A stretch of 15,116 nucleotides of DNA, from assembly GCA_025997655.1 (NCBI GenBank), contig BNUW01000056.1, positions 1-15,116 on the forward strand. The letters are read 5' to 3'. This DNA comes from Spirochaetia bacterium (GTDB taxonomy: Bacteria > Spirochaetota > Spirochaetia > Treponematales > Breznakiellaceae). The position numbers and the translations under genes are program-made. Each line of letters begins with the position of its first letter. The first letter of the stretch is position 1. The notes beneath the pieces are model-generated. The model made no database searches. It saw only the letters and a list, made by a program, of their open reading frames with translations, and had not been told where the DNA came from. This document shows positions 1-8,654 of this stretch, piece by piece.

Positions 1-1925
<1,925 letters not shown>

Positions 1926-1956
1926 GAGAAATGGGGTAAATCCCGAAAAGATAAGG

Positions 1957-1982
1957 GCCGCCTGTGAAAGGGCGGCTTTTTT
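1957..1982 (+). terminator. Intrinsic terminator after groEL
   Basis: A perfect GC stem GCCGCC (1957-1962) pairs with GGCGGC (1971-1976) around an 8-nt loop, and is followed directly by six T residues (1977-1982). It lies 31 nt after the groEL stop, which is the classic layout of a Rho-independent terminator. Confidence 0.92.
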
Positions 1983-1995
1983 GTATCTTGATATG

Positions 1996-2183
1996 TGAGC
2001 CAGTTCCAAAATAAAGATTAACCACTTTTCCATCCAAAGAGTGGAAAAGTCGACCTCACTGACGCCACGGACTCCTGTTTTCTTATCCTTTCTCTTGTCC
2101 GTGTTGTCCGTGAGGTCTGTGGTTAAATTCCTAATTTTTATTCGTGTAATTCGTGGCAGGTCTTGCACTTTGGAACTGGCTCA
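1996..2183. repeat. Intergenic inverted-repeat element, copy 1 (188 bp)
   Basis: The element is bounded by a perfect 15-bp inverted repeat: TGAGCCAGTTCCAAA at 1996-2010 and its complement at 2169-2183. Inside are a 9-bp hairpin (ACTTTTCCA 2024-2032 with TGGAAAAGT 2042-2050), nested TTAACCAC/GTGGTTAA arms (2018-2025 and 2119-2126), and degenerate TCCGTG-type iterons around 2097-2115. A further ATTCGTG-type pair is found near 2140-2157, which copies 2 and 3 lack. This copy is the longest and most diverged of the three in the window. There is no coding capacity of its own and no transposase. It fills most of the 310-base gap between groEL and the XRE gene. The terminal repeats suggest a MITE-like origin, but that is inference. 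Confidence 0.85.
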
Positions 2184-2191
2184 TGTTATAA
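2163..2191 (+). promoter_or_regulatory. Candidate promoter for the XRE-cupin/acyl-CoA synthetase operon
   Basis: TTGCAC (2163-2168) and TTATAA (2186-2191) are separated by 17 bp and lie about 45 nt before the XRE start codon. The right terminal repeat of element copy 1 forms almost the whole spacer, so this promoter straddles the end of the repeat. Confidence 0.5.
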
Positions 2192-2235
2192 AAAATGCGA
2201 TAAAAAACAAAGAATGAAATTGTAAGGGGTGATCT

Positions 2236-2838
2236 ATGGCGGCAAAACACAGTCCCGGGGAACGAATTATTGAGCTCTGCAAAACCTATTCGATTGACCG
2301 GGAAACCTTGGCGGAACGCAGTGGTCTTGATACGGATCTGATCCACCGCATTGAAGAAGGGTACATCCCCGATCTGGCCCCCCTTTTAAAAATTGCGCGG
2401 GCCCTGGGGGTCCGTCTTGGAACCCTGTTGGACGACCATGAACAACTGGGCCCGGTTATTACCCGGAAAGGTGAAGTGACCGCAGCGGCCCGCTTTGTCA
2501 CCGGTCTTCCCGGTAATGCCGGCGCGGCTGCGCCCGCCCAGGCCGACGACGGCCATAAAGGTCTCCACTTCAACGCCCTTGCCGCAGACAAGGGGGGGCG
2601 TCACATGGAGCCCTTCATTGTGGACATCGAAGCCGATGCGGAACAGCCCAAATCCACCCACGAAGGGGAGGAATTCATCCATGTCCTTACGGGAGCCCTT
2701 GCCCTGGAATACGGCGTGGAATCCTACACCCTGAACGCAGGCGATTCGGTTTACTACGATTCCATCGTGCCCCACCGGGTTTTGGCCGGAGGCGGCAAGC
2801 CCGCCCGGATTCTCGCGGTAATATACACCCCGGTGTAA
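2236..2838 (+). CDS. XRE-family transcriptional regulator with C-terminal cupin domain
   Basis: The 200-residue protein has an N-terminal helix-turn-helix of the XRE/Cro-CI type at about residues 8-65 (LAERSGLDTDLIHRIEEG is the recognition region). A linker rich in Ala, Pro and Gly follows at about 84-104. A cupin_2 fold occupies about 110-199, with metal- or ligand-binding type residues in THEGEEFIHV (His142, Glu146, His149) and a late histidine in VPHRV (His180). Members of this class are DNA-binding regulators that sense a small ligand in the cupin barrel. The ATG follows AAGGGG (2224-2229) with 6 nt spacing. The stop codon is about 20 nt before the acyl-CoA synthetase start, so the two genes form an operon. 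Control of that gene, or of itself, is the natural inference; the ligand, perhaps an acyl or CoA compound, is unknown. Confidence 0.9.
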   Translation: MAAKHSPGERIIELCKTYSIDRETLAERSGLDTDLIHRIEEGYIPDLAPLLKIARALGVRLGTLLDDHEQLGPVITRKGEVTAAARFVTGLPGNAGAAAPAQADDGHKGLHFNALAADKGGRHMEPFIVDIEADAEQPKSTHEGEEFIHVLTGALALEYGVESYTLNAGDSVYYDSIVPHRVLAGGGKPARILAVIYTPV

Positions 2839-2857
2839 TTGGTAATAAGGAATGTGT

Positions 2858-4519
2858 GTGAGTAACGAAACAACCTTCATCGAAAAAACCCTGAGCCAGG
2901 TGCTGCGGGAAACAGCGGCGAAACAGCCGGATCATGAATTCCTTGTCTATGCGGACCGGGATCTCCGTTTTACCTATGCGGAATTCGACAAGCGGGTGGA
3001 CGAGCTTGCCCTGGGCCTTTTGGGGATGGGACTCAAGAAGGGCGACCATGTGGGGTTCTGGGCCACCAATGTACCGGACTGGAACACCGCCCTTTTTGCC
3101 TGCGCCAGGGCGGGCATGGTTTTCGTCACCGTGAACACCGGCTACAAGCTCCATGAACTTGAATACCTCCTAAAGCAGTCGGACCTCGCCTGCCTTTGCA
3201 TCATCGACGGTTGGCGGGATTCGGATTATGTGTCCATGGTGTACGAACTCGTACCGGAGCTTAAAACCGCACAGCGGGGCTACCTTAAAAGCGAAAAATT
3301 TCCCTCCCTTAAAAGTGTGGTCTACATAGGCCCGCAGAAACACCGGGGCATGTATAGCCTCAATGAAGTGTTGCTGTTAGGAAGGTACACCGATATTACG
3401 CAGCTTCACGAAATTGAAGCCACCCTTGACCGCAACGACACGGTGAACATGCAGTATACCTCAGGTACCACGGGCTTCCCCAAGGGGGTCATGCTCACCC
3501 ACCGGAACATCCTCAACAACGGTCTGGGCATTGGAGACAATATGCGCTTTACCGAAAAGGATATTGTATGTCTCCCGGTGCCCCTCTTTCACTGCTTTGG
3601 CCTCGTCCTGGGTATGATGGCCATACTTACCCATGGTTCCACCGCAGCTATAGTGGAATGGTTCGAACCCCTGCTGGTTTTGGCGACCATACAAAAAGAA
3701 AAGTGCACCGCCGTCTACGGGGTCCCCACCATGTTCATCGCCGAACTAAACCACCCCATGTTCAGGATGTTCGACCTTTCAAGCCTCCGTACGGGCATCA
3801 TGGCGGGCTCCCCCTGTCCCATCGAAGCCATGCGCCAGGTTATCGATCTGATGCACATGAGCGAAGTAACCATTTGCTACGGCCTCACCGAATCCTCCCC
3901 GGTGATGACCCAAACCCGCTACGACGATTCCCTGGAAGCCAAGGTTGAAACCGTGGGCCGCGCTCTGCCCGGTGTTGAAGTAACCATACGGGACCCCGAT
4001 ACGGGCGAAGAATGTCCCATCGGCACCCACGGTGAATTCTGCTGCCGGGGCTACAACACCATGAAGGGCTATTACAAACTACCCGAGGACACCGCCAAGT
4101 GTATTGATGAAAAGGGCTGGCTCCATTCAGGCGACCTGGGGGTCAAAGATGCGAAGGGCTTTTTCCGCGTCACCGGCCGCATCAAGGACATGATCATCCG
4201 GGGCGGCGAGAACGTGTACCCCAAAGAAATAGAAGACTTCCTCTACACCATGCCCGGTATTAAGGACGTGCAGGTGGTGGGCATTGCCAGTAAAAAATAC
4301 GGCGAAGAAGTGGGGGCCTTCATCATTCTCCACGAGGACGTCACCATGACCGAAGAGGATGTGCGTGATTTCTGCCGGGGACAAATCAGCCGGTTCAAGA
4401 TACCAAAGTACGTATTTTTTGTGGACGCCTTTCCCCTCACCTCAAGCGGCAAAATCCAGAAGTACCTGCTTCGGGATCAGGGCGCCAAAAAGGTTGAGGA
4501 GTTAGGGCTTTCAACCTAG
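2858..4519 (+). CDS. AMP-forming acyl-CoA synthetase (fatty-acid CoA ligase type)
   Basis: This is an adenylate-forming enzyme that activates a carboxylic acid as acyl-AMP and transfers it to CoA. From a GTG start at 2858 it is 553 residues. Visible motifs in order are the P-loop [11 protein letters not shown] (from residue 200), YGLTESSP (from 341), GWLHSGDLG with the ATP-ribose Asp426, the hinge motif [16 protein letters not shown] (Arg441), and C-terminal [11 protein letters not shown] with the adenylation Lys532. An ATG at 2852 is in frame, but the AAGGA ribosome binding site (2847-2851) overlaps it too closely; it fits the GTG with 6 nt spacing. The overall pattern resembles medium- or long-chain fatty acyl-CoA ligases, but substrate choice cannot be read reliably from sequence. 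It is the second gene after the XRE-cupin regulator. Confidence 0.92.
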   Translation: MSNETTFIEKTLSQVLRETAAKQPDHEFLVYADRDLRFTYAEFDKRVDELALGLLGMGLKKGDHVGFWATNVPDWNTALFACARAGMVFVTVNTGYKLHELEYLLKQSDLACLCIIDGWRDSDYVSMVYELVPELKTAQRGYLKSEKFPSLKSVVYIGPQKHRGMYSLNEVLLLGRYTDITQLHEIEATLDRNDTVNMQYTSGTTGFPKGVMLTHRNILNNGLGIGDNMRFTEKDIVCLPVPLFHCFGLVLGMMAILTHGSTAAIVEWFEPLLVLATIQKEKCTAVYGVPTMFIAELNHPMFRMFDLSSLRTGIMAGSPCPIEAMRQVIDLMHMSEVTICYGLTESSPVMTQTRYDDSLEAKVETVGRALPGVEVTIRDPDTGEECPIGTHGEFCCRGYNTMKGYYKLPEDTAKCIDEKGWLHSGDLGVKDAKGFFRVTGRIKDMIIRGGENVYPKEIEDFLYTMPGIKDVQVVGIASKKYGEEVGAFIILHEDVTMTEEDVRDFCRGQISRFKIPKYVFFVDAFPLTSSGKIQKYLLRDQGAKKVEELGLST

Positions 4520-4527
4520 CATCATGA

Positions 4528-4543
4528 CACTATTCAAATAGTG
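4528..4543. other. Inverted repeat between convergent genes
   Basis: CACTATT (4528-4534) and AATAGTG (4537-4543) form a tight hairpin just after the acyl-CoA synthetase stop. A second imperfect hairpin, TGCGTCAT (4569-4576) with ATGGCGCA (4586-4593), precedes the stop of the opposing gene. Neither has a T-tract on either strand, so calling them terminators would be weak; they occupy the 85-base convergent gap where a bidirectional stop is expected. Confidence 0.3.
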
Positions 4544-4604
4544 GATAAAGACGTTTAAGCTTTATTCGTGCGTCATCGGTAGTAAATGGCGCATATTACG
4601 GTAA

Positions 4605-6251
4605 TTACATACGCGACTTGGCGCGGTTCAGATCCCGCTGGTACAGTTCCAGATACGCAAGGCTGCGGCCTTTGAGTTTTTCCTTGATGTCCTGGGTAAA
4701 GGGCATATACCGCCAGAAAACGCCCCGGACTTCCTTGTCCAGCTTCTGGGTGCCCTCGCTTTCCTTGGTCATCCAGAGGATATAATCGTTGATAAAGAAC
4801 TCCTTCACGTCGCCCTTGAATTTTTTTGCCGCAAACCACTGGTAATAGTTGCCGGTAAGACCGTCCTCCATCCAATAGAAGGAGGCCTTTTCCTTGGCGT
4901 TCTGCCAGCGCAGATCCCCCACCGCCGCCAGCAGAGCCAGGGTCAGGTTTTTGGAGTACATGGGCACGGCGATCCGGCCCCGGCTGGTTGCCCGGTTATA
5001 GCGGTCAAAGGGCTCCCAGCAGATCCCGGTGTCCCCATAGCCGGGGATGAGGATCACATAGGGGACAATGCGGTTCAGCTTGTTCTTATAGACCCGGCAA
5101 AACGCCTGGGGATCAATGCTTTCCACCCATTTAAGCCGGGTGATAATGTTTTCCCTGGTGGCTAGGTCCTGGGGCATGCAGTGGAAGTATTCCTTAGTCA
5201 GCAGGGGGAAATGATTCCCCTGACGGCCAATGGTCATCTTTGACATCTGCCGGATGGTACCAAATTCGGTATCCACCGCCTGGGTGTCGGCGCCGGCGCT
5301 GCCCCCCTCGGCTTCAACCTTTTCGGTCAGGACTTGGACATCCTCCGCAGCCTGATCATATTCCTTTATAAAACCCGCCAAATCATGGTCCGCTTTGTAC
5401 ATCTGCTTCAGCACATTCTGGACCTCGGTAAAGGTATTTTTCTGGGCTTCACTAAACAGGGAATGAACATCCGGCATCTCGTCTATGGGCCGGTGCTCGG
5501 TTAAACGGGCGACCCCTTCCCTGAGAGCCTCTTCCAGCTTCATCCGCTCACCATCCTTGGCCTTGAGGAGGCTCTTAGCCCCGTCCCGCTTCCCCACCGC
5601 CTTATCCAGCAGTTGCTTCATCCTAGCCGAGGCGTTAGCCCGGACAATACCTACTTCGTCGGTGGTGGAAACCCGGACCTTACCGTTTCCTATGGCCCTG
5701 AACCACTCATCCAGGTAATACACCGGCTCGGAATACTCATTGGTCATGACAATCTTGGAAAAGAGTTCCCTGTCCTCGGGTCCGAGGAAGGAGGGATGCA
5801 AAATCCCGAAACGAAGCAGGAATTTCTTCGGGTCCGGCGGCTCTCCCGCGGCTTTTTTCGCCACCCCCAGCAAAAAATCCCAGTAAACCGGGATGATCTG
5901 CTGCCGAAAGACCCCCCGGTCCGCAGGGTCCTTGGCATTGAGGTACCGCTGTAAAATACCATGGAGCCGTTGGGCAATATCCCCCTCGCCGGAAAGGGCG
6001 GTTTTATAGTAAGCGGGATCGCTGAAAGCAGGATTAGGCGTATCCTCAAACTTTTTCGTTATCTCGGGGAAACTACCGCTTAGTTCAATCGCCTCATTCG
6101 GCGGCAACGCCTCCCTACCGGCATCAGCTAAGGCAGGGCTGGAAGAATCGGGAGAGGGCGGGAGAACATCGGTTGGAGGGGAAACTGCGGTACCTAACAA
6201 GGCGGCAATTTCCGGGTCCATTTCCCCCTGGAATGCATTGGTTTCATTCAT
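4605..6251 (-). CDS. Conserved-looking protein of unknown function, helical middle region
   Basis: I do not recognise this 548-residue protein. It has no signal peptide and no membrane segment, so it is probably cytoplasmic. Residues 21-60 are rich in Pro and Ser and look disordered. Residues 75-190 form a compact aromatic-rich region. Residues 200-315 are rich in Lys, Glu and Ala and probably form long helices or coiled coil. The C-terminal third (about 345-548) is again folded, rich in Trp, Tyr and Phe, with a short hydrophobic strand PYVILIPGYGDTG at about 397-409. The frame stays open to 6329, but that extension lies in repeat copy 2. The ATG at 6251 is preferred although its ribosome binding site is weak; the ATG at 6221 (Met-Asp-Pro-Glu) follows GGGGG closely and is an alternative. 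It is transcribed alone, convergent to the acyl-CoA synthetase. Confidence 0.8.
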   Translation of the reverse strand: MNETNAFQGEMDPEIAALLGTAVSPPTDVLPPSPDSSSPALADAGREALPPNEAIELSGSFPEITKKFEDTPNPAFSDPAYYKTALSGEGDIAQRLHGILQRYLNAKDPADRGVFRQQIIPVYWDFLLGVAKKAAGEPPDPKKFLLRFGILHPSFLGPEDRELFSKIVMTNEYSEPVYYLDEWFRAIGNGKVRVSTTDEVGIVRANASARMKQLLDKAVGKRDGAKSLLKAKDGERMKLEEALREGVARLTEHRPIDEMPDVHSLFSEAQKNTFTEVQNVLKQMYKADHDLAGFIKEYDQAAEDVQVLTEKVEAEGGSAGADTQAVDTEFGTIRQMSKMTIGRQGNHFPLLTKEYFHCMPQDLATRENIITRLKWVESIDPQAFCRVYKNKLNRIVPYVILIPGYGDTGICWEPFDRYNRATSRGRIAVPMYSKNLTLALLAAVGDLRWQNAKEKASFYWMEDGLTGNYYQWFAAKKFKGDVKEFFINDYILWMTKESEGTQKLDKEVRGVFWRYMPFTQDIKEKLKGRSLAYLELYQRDLNRAKSRM

Positions 6252-6261
6252 ACAATAAGCT

Positions 6262-6290
6262 TCTATAGGAAAAATTTGAGCCAGTTCCAA
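6262..6290 (-). promoter_or_regulatory. Candidate promoter, minus strand, at left end of repeat copy 2
   Basis: Read on the minus strand, TTGGAA (complement of 6285-6290) lies inside the terminal repeat, and TATAGA (complement of 6262-6267) follows with exactly 17 bp spacing. It points at the unknown gene whose start is at 6251. The -10 is very close to that start codon, so either the leader is nearly absent or the downstream start at 6221 is used. Confidence 0.4.
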
Positions 6291-6410
6291 AATATAAAAC
6301 AGAGGAGAAGACAGTCCACGGATACACACGGATGAGACGGATACACACGGATAGAATATAAAATTCCCTTATCTTATCCGTGGTTAAATTCTTATTTTGG
6401 AACTGGCGCA
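6277..6410. repeat. Intergenic inverted-repeat element, copy 2 (134 bp)
   Basis: Terminal arms of 17 bp, TGAGCCAGTTCCAAAAT (6277-6293) and its complement at 6394-6410, match with one mismatch. The left interior carries a block AGAGGAGAAGACAGTCCACG shared with copy 3, then CACGGAT-type iterons (three further units after the first). The right interior has TTATCCGTGGTTAAATTCTT with a single ATCCGTG unit. The left and right iterons are mutually complementary, so the element could fold into a long hairpin. It lies between the divergent unknown gene and the lipoprotein gene. No protein is encoded. Confidence 0.88.
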
Positions 6411-6425
6411 TTTTATTATGATATT
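6397..6425 (+). promoter_or_regulatory. Weak candidate promoter, plus strand, at right end of repeat copy 2
   Basis: TTGGAA (6397-6402) of the right terminal repeat is followed after 17 bp by GATATT (6420-6425), which matches four of six -10 positions. It points to the lipoprotein gene about 94 nt downstream. This is a weak call. Confidence 0.25.
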
Positions 6426-6518
6426 TATATAGGTTTCCGGAGGATATGTCAATGCGGACATTTCCCCTAAATTGCTCAAGGAATTTTCCGATAATCTTAA
6501 TGGATAACCGGAATTCAG

Positions 6519-7178
6519 ATGAAATATACATGCGCCGCCATATTTTTAGCCCTGGGGATTTTTCTGACCGGGATTTTTACCGGATGTGCGTCCCCGCCTC
6601 CACCGCCGCCCTCCCCAACCGCACGGCAAACACTCCCTCCCCGGGAGGCTCTTCCGGCGCCTCCGCCGCCGCCGGAATTCCCCATTCGGCCGGTTACCCG
6701 GGACCTTTTGGACCTGATTGGCAAAAGCGCCTATAAACTGGGGGATCTCCAATATTTTATTTCATCCGCCATTACCGTGGAACGCAGCAAGGGAATGCAG
6801 TACGACATCGAACTAAAAGACGGCGAGGGGCGGATTCAGGAAATCAACACCGTGGAAAAAATCATAATCCCAAAGAATACCGGGGGGGTGCTTATCCAGG
6901 GACCCTCCACCGGATCTTCTGCACTCCGGTTGCTCAAAATCTGTTTTGACGATATGGAGGAGCATACCCTAACGTTCCGGGAGAATCCATCGGATAAACG
7001 TTTCTACCTGGTGTTCAGGGAAGACCGGAATTACGGCGAATTTATCGAATACGGGAATGAAATCTGCAAGGTTGATTTCAACGGGGAGATCCCCTACCTA
7101 TACGTCAGGCTGGAAGAGATAATTGATACCCAGCCAAGAACCAGGGAACTCGCAGGGCGTTTTGTACAGTCCCGGTAG
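6519..7178 (+). CDS. Proline-rich lipoprotein of unknown function
   Basis: The 219-residue protein begins with a lipoprotein signal peptide: Lys2, a hydrophobic stretch at about 5-20, and the lipobox FTGC with Cys23 as the predicted lipidated residue. Two polyproline runs (about 26-31 and 47-52) form a flexible stalk, and a soluble domain follows at about 57-219. That domain contains mixed strands and the segments LKDGEGRIQEINTVEKI and YLVFREDRNYGEFIEYGNEI. I recognise no named family. Location would be the periplasmic face of a membrane. The ribosome binding site is poor (GGA at 6510-6512); the strong GGAGG at 6439-6443 instead precedes ATG codons in another frame. The gene is convergent with the VWA gene, 35 nt between stops, and together they lie between repeat copies 2 and 3. 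Confidence 0.85.
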   Translation: MKYTCAAIFLALGIFLTGIFTGCASPPPPPPSPTARQTLPPREALPAPPPPPEFPIRPVTRDLLDLIGKSAYKLGDLQYFISSAITVERSKGMQYDIELKDGEGRIQEINTVEKIIIPKNTGGVLIQGPSTGSSALRLLKICFDDMEEHTLTFRENPSDKRFYLVFREDRNYGEFIEYGNEICKVDFNGEIPYLYVRLEEIIDTQPRTRELAGRFVQSR

Positions 7179-7213
7179 TAATCCTGCTAGACCATCAAAA
7201 TAATCCTTCCATA

Positions 7214-8344
7214 TTACTGCGGCAGGATAATCGCGTTGAGCCGTATATCCCGCTCCTCCACCGCCTTGTCCACCATTTCCTTGGATACCGTTCCTCTTTG
7301 CCGGGGATGGGGAGGCGCGTCACCGACGAGGATCATTATTTTTGTTTCCCCGTCCCAGGGGAATTTAACCGCCCCATCGTAGAGCGCCTCGTGGACCGCC
7401 TCGGGGATGTCCCGGCCACCGCCAACCCTGATATTGTTCAGGGAGGTCTGGAATTGCTCAAAATCACGGGTAAAGGGGATAACCCGGGTTAGGTAGGTTT
7501 CATAATAATCCTTATAGAGGACCATCCCGACCCTGAATTCCTTAAAACCGGCAGTTGTCTTTTTCAGATGGTCGATAAGCAAACGCCGAAGTGAGTCGAT
7601 ATCGTCCCGCATGCTTCCGGTGGTATCCAGGCAAATGACCAGGTCCACCGTTTTGCCATCCTCCCCTTGCAGCATATCCGTAATCTTATCCACCACATCA
7701 TCCGCGCCGGTGGAATAGACCAGTTCCCCCTGGTTGGAGATGATTTCCGTATAGGCATTCACCGTATCCTTCATGTAGTTTCCCTCCGGCGGGCCTTCCA
7801 GCGGTTTCTGGGTAACCTGCACCACAAAGGGATTGTCCTGGAAGCTGCTCCGGTAGTCACCGTAGGGCAGGGCAAAGGCGCGTATGTTCAGGTAGGTCCC
7901 GTCCACCACATAGACCTCCCCGTGACGGGTGTTTTGGTACCCGTAGTAGAGGAGGTTGGGAATATACAGATGGAAGGCCTGTCCAAACTGGGAATCCGGC
8001 TCCGGACTTGAATCAATGATAGACAAAATACCGGTTTCTCGGGGTATGGGGGCGCCGTTCAGGAGGCGAACCTCATCGCCGTTTACGGGGTTCCAGGTGG
8101 TGGTACGATAGGCGTAATTGTCGACGTTGAGGGTTGGGTCCCTGGTAGATTCGGTCAACAAAACCGAATTGACGCCCGGGATTTTTCGGATAAACAAATG
8201 GAAACCCCCGTCTACCCGCTGTTCAATGCGCATATCCCCGGGGTTGATGGACAGACCCGGCGCCGGGTCTATGCCCTGGGACTCGCCCTGCGCTATGGCG
8301 AGGAGCAGCATGATACCCACGGGTACAAAACTTTTATGGTGCAT
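7214..8344 (-). CDS. Exported von Willebrand factor type A domain protein
   Basis: From the ATG at 8344 this is a 376-residue protein with a signal peptide (MHHKSFVPVGIMLLLAIAQG, cleavage perhaps near residue 20-24). The N-terminal 200 residues are an unrecognised, strand-rich region. A VWA domain covers about 233-376: the metal site DTTGSM supplies Asp240, Thr242 and Ser244, and VGGGRDIPEAVHEAL (about 307-321) and LVGDAPPH with Asp342 follow. Such domains bind a divalent metal and mediate protein-protein contacts. The VWA fold runs right to the C-terminus, with no trailing domain or transmembrane anchor. The frame stays open to 8476 through repeat copy 3, but the signal peptide fixes the start at 8344, even though no clear ribosome binding site precedes it. 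A partner for the adjacent convergent lipoprotein is possible but unproven. Confidence 0.87.
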   Translation of the reverse strand: MHHKSFVPVGIMLLLAIAQGESQGIDPAPGLSINPGDMRIEQRVDGGFHLFIRKIPGVNSVLLTESTRDPTLNVDNYAYRTTTWNPVNGDEVRLLNGAPIPRETGILSIIDSSPEPDSQFGQAFHLYIPNLLYYGYQNTRHGEVYVVDGTYLNIRAFALPYGDYRSSFQDNPFVVQVTQKPLEGPPEGNYMKDTVNAYTEIISNQGELVYSTGADDVVDKITDMLQGEDGKTVDLVICLDTTGSMRDDIDSLRRLLIDHLKKTTAGFKEFRVGMVLYKDYYETYLTRVIPFTRDFEQFQTSLNNIRVGGGRDIPEAVHEALYDGAVKFPWDGETKIMILVGDAPPHPRQRGTVSKEMVDKAVEERDIRLNAIILPQ

Positions 8345-8434
8345 ATCTATAATTATCGGCTGATATGGAGGTTTTGACCTGTTTTTTCTTGGCCGGGTCC
8401 CTGCAACCGGCTCCTCTTTTATGGGTCTAAAAAT

Positions 8435-8576
8435 TGAGCCAGTTCCAAAAATAAAACAGAGGAGAAGACAGTCCACGGATGAGACGGATACACATGGATG
8501 GAATATAAAATTCCCTTATCTTATCCGTGTTCATCCGTGTCATCCGTGGTTAAATTCTTATTTTGGAACGGGATCA
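8435..8576. repeat. Intergenic inverted-repeat element, copy 3 (142 bp)
   Basis: The left arm TGAGCCAGTTCCAAAA starts at 8435 and the degenerate right arm occupies 8560-8576 (TTTTGGAAC intact, then GGGATCA instead of TGGCTCA). The left interior is nearly identical to copy 2 but has one fewer CACGGAT-type iteron. The right interior has three ATCCGTG-type units where copy 2 has one. The orientation is the same as in copies 1 and 2. It lies in the 310-base gap between the divergent VWA gene and fabH. The remaining left part of the gap (8345-8434) holds only a 5-bp GC inverted repeat (8392-8396 with 8407-8411) and no recognisable promoter. Confidence 0.88.
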
Positions 8577-8582
8577 ATTAAC

Positions 8583-8611
8583 TTGACATTTTTTAAGAAA
8601 TGTTATTATAA
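8583..8611 (+). promoter_or_regulatory. Strong promoter of the fab cluster
   Basis: A perfect -35 TTGACA (8583-8588) is followed after 17 bp by TTATAA (8606-8611), or after 18 bp by TATAAC (8607-8612). The -10 region lies within a 13-bp palindrome, TGTTATTATAACA (8601-8613). It begins 7 bp after repeat copy 3 ends. Transcription would start near 8618. Confidence 0.8.
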
Positions 8612-8615
8612 CAAT

Positions 8616-8642
8616 CATGACAAAATTTCGATTTTTGTCATG
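8616..8642 (+). promoter_or_regulatory. Perfect palindrome, candidate operator of the fab cluster
   Basis: CATGACAAAA (8616-8625) and TTTTGTCATG (8633-8642) are perfect 10-bp arms around a 7-bp spacer. The palindrome covers the expected transcription start and runs to the ribosome binding site GGAAAGG (8642-8648) of fabH. This position fits a repressor site blocking the promoter; in RNA it would be a hairpin at the very 5' end. It does not match the FapR or FabT consensus as I know them. No regulator gene is adjacent. Confidence 0.6.
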
Positions 8643-8654
8643 GAAAGGCAGCGT

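Noticed and set aside
2852..2857. ATG at 2852 as start of the acyl-CoA synthetase
   Set aside because: The AAGGA ribosome binding site abuts this ATG; GTG at 2858 has proper spacing. The difference is only two residues.
6301..6390. ACACGGAT-type tandem units as a possible CRISPR array
   Set aside because: Units are 7-10 bp with almost no spacers and are enclosed by inverted repeats; there are no cas genes.
7181..7228. ATCCTGC/GCAGGAT inverted repeat between the convergent lipoprotein and VWA genes as a terminator
   Set aside because: The loop is 34 nt, there is no T-tract on either strand, and one arm lies inside the VWA coding region.
6277..8576. Copies 2 and 3 as ends of a composite transposon
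   Set aside because: Neither copy encodes a transposase, none lies between them, and no target-site duplication is visible, so only a possible cassette is proposed.
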